This document shows positions 5,326-12,336 of a stretch of 13,175 nucleotides of DNA, piece by piece. The stretch's first letter is position 1. Each line of letters starts with the position of its first letter. The DNA lies in the NCBI GenBank assembly GCA_030632625.1, contig DAOVUK010000037.1, positions 1 through 13,175 on the forward strand, read 5' to 3'. The notes beneath the pieces were generated by a model. The model did no database searches. It was not told the DNA's origin and saw only the letters and a program-made list of their open reading frames with translations. A program made the position numbers and the translations under genes. This DNA is from Gammaproteobacteria bacterium. Its GTDB lineage: Bacteria; Pseudomonadota; Gammaproteobacteria; GRL18.

Positions 5326-7236
5326 CTAATGCATACCATATAATCTAAAATAAAGTTCATTACTATTAACCAGATCCTTGTGAGTACCATCAGCAATGAT
5401 TTTGCCATCATCAATGACGACGATCCTGTCAGCCTGTTTTACCGCGCTTAAGCGATGGGCAATGATCAAGGTAGTCTTATCTTTCAGATAAGACTGCAGT
5501 GAGACATGCAGATTGTTTTCAGTTTCTGTATCAAGAGCTGATGTGGCTTCATCAAGAATAATGAGTTTGGGCTGGGTTAAAATCATACGCGCTATTGCTA
5601 AACGCTGCCTTTGCCCCCCTGAGAGGCGAATTCCCTGTCGTCCAACCATGGTATTGAGTTGTTCAGGTAATTTTTTTACCGTCGTATCAAGTTGAGCAAT
5701 TTCCAGTGCCTGCCAGAGTACTTCATCGGCTATTTCATTGCCCAGGCACAGATTGGCACGGACACTATCATTAAAAAGAATGGGATGTTGTAAAACTGCC
5801 GCGGTATTTTCCCGAATTTTATCAAAGCCGATTTGTGAAATTGAAATATCATTAAAACAAATATCTCCGGATTCAATGGGATAGAGTCCTAATAAAATTT
5901 GCACTAATGTTGATTTTCCGCCGCCGCTGGAACCAACTAAAGCCAGTTTTTCACCTTTATTAATACTCAGAGAAAGATTGTTTAGAATATAGTCACCGTC
6001 AGAACACTTGTGATTATCCTCAATTGCAGAAATAGATTTATCCATAATATTTGTTTTTTGTGGGTATTTAAAACAAATATTTTTAAGTTCAATTGCAATG
6101 GTTTTCTGGTTTTCAAATGGATCTTTCTGACAGGGGATAAAGGTTTCCTGTTTTAGTGCAAAAATTTTATTTAATCGGATAATTGAAGCTTTAGCACTAA
6201 AATAAGCATACTGAATATTCAGCACTTCCTGAACCGGTCCCATCATATACCACAGGTAGCCAAATACCGCGAACATCAGACCAATGGATAAATCAGATGT
6301 TAATACCATAATCATACTGACCGCACGAAAGACATCAAAACCAAATAAAAAAACAACATGTGAGAGTTGACCTGCCGCATCGGTTTTCCATGAATAAGCG
6401 ATGGAATATTTTTTTACCTGAGTTGCCTGATTTATCAGACGTTGAATATAATGTGATTCACGGTTTGCTGCACGGACCTGGTGAATCGCATCAAGTGTTT
6501 CAACCAGAGCCTGCTGGAAAAGAGCAATCGCATTATTTTCTTTGAGTTTTAATTTTTTAACTTTTTTACCCATTCGAATGGTAATAAAGACCACCAGCGG
6601 ATTAAAAATTAAAAGTATCAGACCAAGCTGCCAGTCAATCAATAACAACACAATAGCTGTGCCGATGATTGACAGCACTGCGACAATGAATTTGCTGATG
6701 GTAGCGCTGATAAATTGATCAACGACTTCAATATCGGTCACAAAATGTGAGGCAAAACCACCACTGCCAATTGTTTCATATTCGCTGATGGCAATTTTTT
6801 TCAGATAAAGTGATAATTTTTCTCTCATTTGTAAGGTAATTGACTTGGCTAAAATGGTAAAAATTCGCATTTGCCAGACATTAAGAGCTACTGAACATAA
6901 ACGCAGTAACACTGAAAACATTAAAGCAGTGATTATATAAAAGATCGCTGTTTGTAAACTAACGGGTAAAAAGGTGTCCATTATTGAAAGAGCAGCAGCA
7001 GGCTTGTCCAGCAGAACTTCATCAACCATCAAGGGTAGAATTAAAGGAATGGGCACTGAGAGCAGGGCTGCAGTAATGGCAATGATATTGGCATAAACCA
7101 GTTGTTTTTTGTAATGCAATGCAGAGGCAATAATACGACTAAATGAAAAGTATTCCTGTTCATTTAATGGCTGCTCCTGAGTTTTCTCTGGCTCAAGTGC
7201 CTGCTGTTCAAGCTTATGAATAGATGTGTGAGTCAC
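5326..7236 (-). CDS. ABC exporter half-transporter (MsbA/HlyB-type, fused membrane and ATPase domains)
   Basis: An inner-membrane half-transporter of 636 aa that works as a homodimer and exports a lipid, peptide or drug-like substrate. Residues 1-35 are a hydrophilic leader. A type I ABC exporter membrane domain with about six helices spans about 40-330. The ATPase contains an aromatic A-loop (FKYP, near 391), Walker A GSSGGGKST (435-443), a Q-loop (VLQHP, Q483), signature LSGGQ (538-542), Walker B LIILDEAT (558-565) and an H-loop histidine (AHR, H594). All catalytic residues are present. Between the A-loop and the next strand is an insert of about 20 residues (394-415) absent from typical members. 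The start is GTG at 7236, within the 4-nt GTGA overlap with the upstream transglycosylase stop. A GAGG ribosome site lies just before it, so translation is coupled. Substrate unknown. Confidence 0.88.
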   Translation of the reverse strand: MTHTSIHKLEQQALEPEKTQEQPLNEQEYFSFSRIIASALHYKKQLVYANIIAITAALLSVPIPLILPLMVDEVLLDKPAAALSIMDTFLPVSLQTAIFYIITALMFSVLLRLCSVALNVWQMRIFTILAKSITLQMREKLSLYLKKIAISEYETIGSGGFASHFVTDIEVVDQFISATISKFIVAVLSIIGTAIVLLLIDWQLGLILLIFNPLVVFITIRMGKKVKKLKLKENNAIALFQQALVETLDAIHQVRAANRESHYIQRLINQATQVKKYSIAYSWKTDAAGQLSHVVFLFGFDVFRAVSMIMVLTSDLSIGLMFAVFGYLWYMMGPVQEVLNIQYAYFSAKASIIRLNKIFALKQETFIPCQKDPFENQKTIAIELKNICFKYPQKTNIMDKSISAIEDNHKCSDGDYILNNLSLSINKGEKLALVGSSGGGKSTLVQILLGLYPIESGDICFNDISISQIGFDKIRENTAAVLQHPILFNDSVRANLCLGNEIADEVLWQALEIAQLDTTVKKLPEQLNTMVGRQGIRLSGGQRQRLAIARMILTQPKLIILDEATSALDTETENNLHVSLQSYLKDKTTLIIAHRLSAVKQADRIVVIDDGKIIADGTHKDLVNSNELYFRLYGMH

Positions 7237-9458
7237 ATTTGGGCCTCATTAGGGTGTTTTTTACTGTATAACTCATAAAGAGCCTGAATGTTTTTGACGT
7301 ATTTAACTGGTTCTGAACCGCGGACATAGCCATAGCGTGCCGTTTTATGATATTTGGGCCTGGACAGCAATAAAAAAGCTTTGTCAACATGTCCAAACCA
7401 TCGATCCGGATTGAGCCCCTGTTTTACTGCGAGTATTCTGGCATCTTTCAGGTGTCCCAGTCCCGCATTGTAAGCGGCTAAGGTGAACCAGACCTGGACA
7501 TCAGCCGGTAAGTCACCAGATAATTGTTTGCTAATCCAGGTCATATATTTGAGACCTGCACGTAAACCATTTTGAGGCTTTTCAAGATTGCTGACAGCAA
7601 CCTCCCGTGCAGTTCTCGGCATGACCTGCAAAAGACCTTTGGCGCCAGCCCATGATTTTGCCTTAGGATTAAACTGACTTTCCTGGTTGACCTGAGCCGC
7701 TACAAGTCGCCAGTCAAAATGATATTCCTGGGCCAGTGATTTAATCAATTCATCGTATTGTGAAATGCTGGTATTGTTTTTTTCACGCTTGTCAGCATCG
7801 AATAATTTCCGTGAATTTTTAAAATATTTATTGTAAGTTATGTTATAAAACAGACTCTTATATTCTTTTTTTATAAATTTGTTTAACTCGGCAAGGAGTT
7901 TGCTGTCGGTTTTTCTAATAAGCCAGCGATGGCCCTGTTCACCGGTTAACGGCAATGTAGCGTTCAGCTCACTATGCCAGCTTTCTTCTATGGCAATAAT
8001 ATGTGAATCAGATAAGGTTAAATCGTATTTACCGTCAATAACATGCTTGATGATTTCTTCAGTTTCCATAGTTTCAGGCACTATCTCTATGGAAAAATTA
8101 ATGTTTTCGGATCTTAATTGATCCTGAATTTTCTGCAGAGTCTCTAAATAGGAGCTGCTTTTACGAACATAAAATGTTCGTTGTTCTAAATCGTATAGCG
8201 ATTTAATGGCACTTTCATTTTTTCGCTGGACTATCACTTCCTGTACAAATAAATAAGGATCGGTAAATTCAACGGGTAATCTGGCACGTTCAGGGTTTTT
8301 TATTAAACCTGCAGAAATAATATCGCCATACCCCTGTTTAAGCCATTCAAGCATTTGCTTAAAATCATTGGCAACCAGTACCTTTATATTAACTTTGTGC
8401 TGTTGAGCAAATTGCCTGATCAGTTCATATTCAAAGCCCATTAACTGGTTTTTCCAGAGAAAGTAGGTTGAGGCATTATTGCGAGTAATAAGTCTCAACT
8501 GACGGTGTTTTTTTATGCTATCAAGGTCACCCAGACGACTTTCGGGTAAATGCTGGAGTAATTTTTCTGTTTTAATGTAGCGGTTAAGCTGTTTGAGCAA
8601 TATCGGGTTGTTTTTTCGAACTGCCCATGCAATTGGACGCTCTTTGCCCAGATCCAGTATCATTTTTACATCGCTGCGATATTTTTTTAAAAAAGCAAAT
8701 TGGTTGCTGTCTTCTACAACGGCATTAATTTTTCCAGATATGATGTGATTAAATTTATCATCTGCAGAAAGATTGTCATCCAGTTTAACAATTTTAATAT
8801 CCGGTTGTTGTTCTTTTAGTGCGGATAGGGTATCCCAAAAGGAGGTGTTTTCCCTGACGCCAATCTTTAAACCGTTTAATTTGTCGATTGATAATATTTG
8901 ATTATATGTTTGAGAAACGACCAGCTGCTCTGTACTGTGATCAACAGGGATAGTGAAATTAATCTGTTCTTTTCGGCTATCTGTAATGGTCAGGTTAGCC
9001 ACTACGATATCACCCATGCCTTGCTCAAGCAGGGGCAGCATATTAGAAAAATATTTTGTAGAAATGAAAACCGGGGTCAGATTGTTTTCTTCACAGAAGC
9101 GTATTATTAAGTTTAACTCATGGTTGTAAGACAATGATTCTCTAGGAAGAAATTCATTATGTTGAAGTGAATAGGGGACGATGATTCGTAGTGAACCCTG
9201 TTCTTTAATCGAGGACCAATCTGCCTGATTTATTTTTTTATGGGATGTTTTTTGGATGACTTTTTTAAGAGTTTTTTTAATGTTATCTTTTTTAATGCCA
9301 TCATTGTTTTTATCAAAATAAATTATTTTATTCTGATGACTTTTGTGTTCAGATTCTATTTTTTTATTTTCAGAATCATCACTACATGAGATTAAAGTAA
9401 ACAGACTCAATAATACCAATATAACTTTTGTCAGGCTGTTTAAAACATGAGATTTCAT
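7233..9458 (-). CDS. Lipoprotein lytic transglycosylase with two solute-binding domains (MltF-like)
   Basis: A 741-aa lipoprotein. A signal sequence with an L-I-S-C lipobox gives Cys25 as the lipidated residue. A Lys-rich linker (about 28-75) leads to two periplasmic solute-binding domains of the amino-acid type (SBP family 3). The first (about 80-300) contains LEQGMGDIVVANLTIT; the second (about 315-535) contains LKQGYGDIISAGLI. The C-terminal lytic transglycosylase domain (about 563-735) has the catalytic glutamate in VNQESQF (E593), GLLQVMP (608-614) and AAYNAG (661-666), all intact. It would cleave peptidoglycan to 1,6-anhydromuropeptides at the cell envelope. E. coli MltF is about 518 aa with one such binding domain, so the second is a duplication. 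An AGGTG ribosome site precedes ATG 9458. It lies 18 nt after the methyltransferase gene and overlaps the exporter gene. Confidence 0.88.
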   Translation of the reverse strand: MKSHVLNSLTKVILVLLSLFTLISCSDDSENKKIESEHKSHQNKIIYFDKNNDGIKKDNIKKTLKKVIQKTSHKKINQADWSSIKEQGSLRIIVPYSLQHNEFLPRESLSYNHELNLIIRFCEENNLTPVFISTKYFSNMLPLLEQGMGDIVVANLTITDSRKEQINFTIPVDHSTEQLVVSQTYNQILSIDKLNGLKIGVRENTSFWDTLSALKEQQPDIKIVKLDDNLSADDKFNHIISGKINAVVEDSNQFAFLKKYRSDVKMILDLGKERPIAWAVRKNNPILLKQLNRYIKTEKLLQHLPESRLGDLDSIKKHRQLRLITRNNASTYFLWKNQLMGFEYELIRQFAQQHKVNIKVLVANDFKQMLEWLKQGYGDIISAGLIKNPERARLPVEFTDPYLFVQEVIVQRKNESAIKSLYDLEQRTFYVRKSSSYLETLQKIQDQLRSENINFSIEIVPETMETEEIIKHVIDGKYDLTLSDSHIIAIEESWHSELNATLPLTGEQGHRWLIRKTDSKLLAELNKFIKKEYKSLFYNITYNKYFKNSRKLFDADKREKNNTSISQYDELIKSLAQEYHFDWRLVAAQVNQESQFNPKAKSWAGAKGLLQVMPRTAREVAVSNLEKPQNGLRAGLKYMTWISKQLSGDLPADVQVWFTLAAYNAGLGHLKDARILAVKQGLNPDRWFGHVDKAFLLLSRPKYHKTARYGYVRGSEPVKYVKNIQALYELYSKKHPNEAQM

Positions 9459-9476
9459 ATTTCACCTAATTCCGTA

Positions 9477-10076
9477 TTATTGTTTAATTGTCATTGCAAC
9501 GGTATAAGTCTTACCCTGTTTGATTTTTTTGTAGTTGCCAAATACTTCTTTAAAAGAACGCTCAATATATTTTCGGATCCCTGTGATGGTGACCACATAA
9601 AAGCGGCCGCCTGGCTCAAGGTGGTTCCAGGCATCAATTAAAAATAAACTTAATAGTTCATTACCAACCTTTGCCGGAATATTTGAAACAATGAGATTAA
9701 ATTTGCGTGCACCGATCTGATCGAAGCCATTGCTTAAAAAGGTTTCACAATTAGACAAATGATTGAGTTTTATGTTTTTTTCGGTGAAATTAACGGCGAC
9801 AAAATCCTTGTCTACTAAAGTTGTCCTGCCGTCAGGAGAAAGTTTTGCCAAAGTGAGCCCTAGCGGACCATAGCCGCAACCAAGATCCAGACAATTATCA
9901 CTTTCATTAACTTTGATGTATTCCAGCATTAACTTTGAGCCGTCATCAATGGCTCGGGGAGAAAAAAGTCCCCAGGTGGTATTAAAATGCATAGGCTCAC
10001 CACAAAGTTCAGTATTAATCAGCATATCTTTTCGATATTGTTCAACATCCTGAAAATACTTGCTTTTTGGTGACAT
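9477..10076 (-). CDS. Small class I SAM-dependent methyltransferase (RsmC/RlmG-like MTS domain)
   Basis: The protein is 199 aa and cytosolic, with no signal peptide. The SAM-binding motif I is LDLGCGYGPLGL (about 63-74). An acidic end of strand 2 (TLVDKD) and a motif-IV segment SNIPAKVG (131-138) follow, then a LEPGGRFYVV strand. The N-terminal HFNTTWGLFSPRAIDDGSKL is the same lead-in that RsmC-type 16S/23S rRNA methyltransferases have before motif I. Base-methylating N6-adenine or N2-guanine enzymes carry (N/D/S)PP(Y/F) at motif IV. Here the second proline position is Ile and the motif is N-I-P-A, so the substrate may differ. The protein is about half the length of RsmC because it lacks the pseudo-MTase domain. 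It is first in the operon, with a ribosome site (GGAAGG) about 10 nt before ATG 10076. Confidence 0.75.
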   Translation of the reverse strand: MSPKSKYFQDVEQYRKDMLINTELCGEPMHFNTTWGLFSPRAIDDGSKLMLEYIKVNESDNCLDLGCGYGPLGLTLAKLSPDGRTTLVDKDFVAVNFTEKNIKLNHLSNCETFLSNGFDQIGARKFNLIVSNIPAKVGNELLSLFLIDAWNHLEPGGRFYVVTITGIRKYIERSFKEVFGNYKKIKQGKTYTVAMTIKQ

Positions 10077-10125
10077 AAATTGTGTGCCTTCCTCTGATAG
10101 ATACGTATTTTTGTAATGAGCCGTA

Positions 10126-10154
10126 ATTATAGAGGAAATAAACCTTTTTGTCAG
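10126..10154 (-). promoter_or_regulatory. Strong sigma-70 promoter of the methyltransferase-transglycosylase-exporter operon
   Basis: On the minus strand CTGACA (10149-10154) and a perfect TATAAT (10126-10131) are exactly 17 nt apart. The start would be near 10119, giving a leader of about 43 nt before the ATG at 10076. The three following genes are spaced by 18 nt and by a 4-nt overlap, with no promoter seen between them. Confidence 0.65.
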
Positions 10155-10176
10155 AGGCTCCTCATCTATGAATGTA

Positions 10177-10986
10177 TCATGGCAATAAGTCTCTGATTAA
10201 AAAGCCGTCAGCATATTTTAAATGGTGATCCCCGGATGTTGGAATTCTTTGCGCATTGGGGCCAATTGCCGGTACGTAGGCCATATTCTGACTATTGGAT
10301 GTTACCAGCCAGTCGCCATCCAGAATTGAACCATTAGCTCTGATAACTGAGGTATAACGCATCGGTGGATGAGCCTGACGATTTAACCAGAAGAGAAAAT
10401 GATTTTTTTCTTCTCTGCCCAACTGTTTATAAAGCAGTTCAGAGCGGTTTATTTCACTGGCGCCTATAATCGGTGCAAAAAAGCCGATGGGTGTATCGGA
10501 GGCTCTTTCTGCCACTTCAGCAATGATGGAACCTAAATGAGGCGTAGCTATGGTAATAAGCTGAACAATATTGTATTTATCAGTTTGTGTATAATTATTG
10601 ACCAGCGCTAAACGTGCGACAATACCACCGGCAGAATGTGCCACCAGATGAAGTTTCTGCTGTGGAAAACGCAGGGTAATATCATCGAGATATTGATTGA
10701 GCAGGTCAGCCTGGACTTCAACGGGTGCTTCTGAAGGTAATTCCGCTGTGACAGTGTGATTCCCTGTTGCACTCAACGGTTGGCCGAAATAGACAAAATT
10801 GCCCTGAGGTGTATAAGAACCGGCATCATTCCAGCCATTGGCGGCTAAAAGGGTGCTAATACCCTTATTGCGCCAGGTATTGCCTGAACTATGATAACCA
10901 TGAATTAAAACAGCAATATCTGCCAGAGCATAGGCTGGTATGAGAAGAAATATTAATAGCAGCAACTTCCTCAATTGACGATTCAT
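10177..10986 (-). CDS. Secreted alpha/beta-hydrolase (lipase/esterase-like)
   Basis: About 269 aa from ATG 10986, which has AAGGA 7 nt upstream; the GTG at 10989 is less likely. A signal peptide (basic N-terminus, Leu/Ile-rich core, cleavage near ALA-D, about residue 23) indicates export. The fold markers, numbered from the GTG, are the oxyanion-hole strand IAVLIHGYHSSG (25-36) and the nucleophile elbow AHSAGG with Ser119. A downstream ITIATPHLGS resembles lipases and PGAP1-type hydrolases. An acid candidate lies in LDGDWLV (D224 or D226) and a catalytic His in SGDHHL (H255 or H256). The triad therefore appears complete. The AHSAG elbow in place of GHSxG is common in triacylglycerol lipases and acyltransferase-like members. 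The gene is probably transcribed alone; a TATAAT lies upstream at 11022-11027 on the minus strand. Substrate unknown. Confidence 0.8.
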   Translation of the reverse strand: MNRQLRKLLLLIFLLIPAYALADIAVLIHGYHSSGNTWRNKGISTLLAANGWNDAGSYTPQGNFVYFGQPLSATGNHTVTAELPSEAPVEVQADLLNQYLDDITLRFPQQKLHLVAHSAGGIVARLALVNNYTQTDKYNIVQLITIATPHLGSIIAEVAERASDTPIGFFAPIIGASEINRSELLYKQLGREEKNHFLFWLNRQAHPPMRYTSVIRANGSILDGDWLVTSNSQNMAYVPAIGPNAQRIPTSGDHHLKYADGFLIRDLLP

Positions 10987-11325
10987 CACAATATCCTTTA
11001 TCTGTATTATCAGTCGCAGTGATTATAACTTAAATATGGAGTAAATTGTTTTTTGGTATGCAGATTTCACAGAGCAAAAATAGATAACAATTTAAATGAT
11101 TCTGGTTAATAATGACTATAACAATTTTATCACTATATTATAATGTTTGAAATCAATTGAATTATGATTAAAGAACTTACACGCCGATTTTCACTGACAA
11201 ATGAACATTTAATTTACAATGATTATTTTAGGGCTAGTAACTATATTTAAGCGCTTTACTTTTGAAAGCTAATTGGGATAATATGAGAAGAGTCTTAAAT
11301 ATTATATTCAAATAAAGTCATTGGT
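10987..11325. other. Divergent intergenic region, no gene seen
   Basis: This AT-rich gap separates the hydrolase (-) from the low-complexity protein (+). It contains a TATAAT on the minus strand (11022-11027) with a poor -35 and a plus-strand promoter candidate near 11255-11282. No ORF with coding character, RNA gene or clear long repeat was recognised. Confidence 0.6.
11255..11282 (+). promoter_or_regulatory. Candidate promoter of the low-complexity membrane protein gene
   Basis: TTTACT (11255-11260) and GATAAT (11277-11282) are 16 nt apart. Transcription would start near 11289, about 50 nt before ATG 11338. The -35 is only moderate. Confidence 0.35.
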
Positions 11326-11337
11326 ATGGAGCGACAC

Positions 11338-12183
11338 ATGGATAAAGAAACAAATAATAGTGCATCAGATTCTGCCCAATCATCCGATATGAGTTTTTAT
11401 GTCATTATGCTGGCGTTGATTGTTTGTATGGGATTTTATATATCCTATGATATGGAACAACGATATGCTTCAGATAGTTCAACTAGCGCTGATGCTGCAG
11501 ATTCTACAGATTCTACAGATTCTACAGATTCTACAGTCGCTCAAGACGCGCAAGAACCCGTTTCAGAGCCAGTTGTTGTTAGTGTTGAAAAAGTCAGCAC
11601 TGTACAAGTACAGCCAGTGGCTGTAGTTCCGGCGACAGAAACAACAGCTGAAGCGATTGTGGTTAAAAAAGTCGAACAGGAAACTGTTGTGACGACTGCA
11701 GTGATTCCAGTAGAAGCCGTTGCTGTTAAAGAGAAAAGTGAGGCAGAGGCTGAATCCGTGCCCGAATCAGCACCTGCACCTGAAGTTGTAGAAAAGAAGG
11801 CAGTTGCTGATAAACCAGTACAGGCATCATCGTTAATGATGCCTATGATTGAAAGTGCTATGAAGGCTGCAGAAGTTGTTACTGCTCCAGTCACTCAGGC
11901 AGTTGAAACAATGGCAGAAACAACAGAAGCTATTGCTGAACCTGCTCCGGCTGCTCAACCTGCGCAAGCATATAACCCTTATGACTATCAGTATGGACAA
12001 CCTCAAAATAACTACTATCAGCAGCAGCCTCAATACGGTAATCAATATGGTAATCCTTACGACAACCAGTATGGCAATCCTTATGGCAACCAGTACGGTA
12101 ATCAGTATGGCAATCCTTACGGCAACCAATACAGTAATCCTTACGGCTATGGCAACAATCCTTATCAACAACCTGCACGATAA
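11338..12183 (+). CDS. Single-pass membrane protein with acidic/Ala-Val low-complexity stalk and Tyr-Asn-Gln-Gly-Pro prion-like tail
   Basis: I do not recognise a family. Start chosen at ATG 11338 (281 aa) because GGAG lies 6 nt upstream; ATG 11326 has no ribosome site. A short Asn/Ser/Asp-rich N-terminus precedes one membrane helix (MSFYVIMLALIVCMGFYISY, about 18-37). After it come a DST repeat (four copies), a long Val/Ala/Glu/Pro-rich stalk (about 70-200) and a tail of about 70 residues built from YGNQYGNPYGNQ-type repeats with no charge except at the end. The topology is probably N-in with the tail in the periplasm, though the reverse is possible. Tails of this composition are prion-like and prone to phase separation or amyloid formation. 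They also occur in bacterial surface and matrix proteins. A role in the envelope is inferred only from the membrane helix. Confidence 0.65.
   Translation: MDKETNNSASDSAQSSDMSFYVIMLALIVCMGFYISYDMEQRYASDSSTSADAADSTDSTDSTDSTVAQDAQEPVSEPVVVSVEKVSTVQVQPVAVVPATETTAEAIVVKKVEQETVVTTAVIPVEAVAVKEKSEAEAESVPESAPAPEVVEKKAVADKPVQASSLMMPMIESAMKAAEVVTAPVTQAVETMAETTEAIAEPAPAAQPAQAYNPYDYQYGQPQNNYYQQQPQYGNQYGNPYDNQYGNPYGNQYGNQYGNPYGNQYSNPYGYGNNPYQQPAR
11500..11535 (+). repeat. Four perfect tandem copies of GATTCTACA, in frame
   Basis: Nine-base units (11500-11508, 11509-11517, 11518-11526, 11527-11535) encode repeated Asp-Ser-Thr just outside the membrane helix. Identity at all three codon positions points to recent slippage. 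A gain or loss of units keeps the frame. Confidence 0.9.
12031..12165 (+). repeat. Degenerate in-frame repeats encoding the QYGNPYGN tail
   Basis: Units of about 12-24 bp built on CAATAYGGYAATCCTTAY recur, with third-position changes such as CAG/CAA, GGT/GGC and TAT/TAC. The amino-acid pattern is therefore conserved while the DNA has drifted, which suggests selection on the protein repeat. Confidence 0.8.
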
Positions 12184-12210
12184 GTAGTTGGCACAATAAG
12201 TAGTTAATTT

Positions 12211-12243
12211 ATAGTTGACAGTATTCTGTATACTGTCAACTAT
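12211..12243. terminator. Perfect 13-bp hairpin after the prion-like gene
   Basis: ATAGTTGACAGTA (12211-12223) pairs perfectly with 12231-12243 around a 7-nt loop, 27 nt after the stop codon. It has no T-tract, so it may act as a 3'-end stabiliser, a weak or factor-dependent terminator, or a protein-binding palindrome. The 9-mer TAAGTAGTT is directly repeated just before it (12181-12189 and 12197-12205). Confidence 0.45.
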
Positions 12244-12336
12244 GAACTTCAATCTAATCTACATATTTCATAAGCAATACTTACTTATCACACGTACTCT
12301 GACATCAAAATTCAATGGCTCAGGCGATTTTAAAAT

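Noticed and set aside
11541..12252. Several long open frames on both strands across the low-complexity gene
   Set aside because: Repetitive, biased codons leave all frames open; only the frame from 11338 has a ribosome site and a membrane helix.
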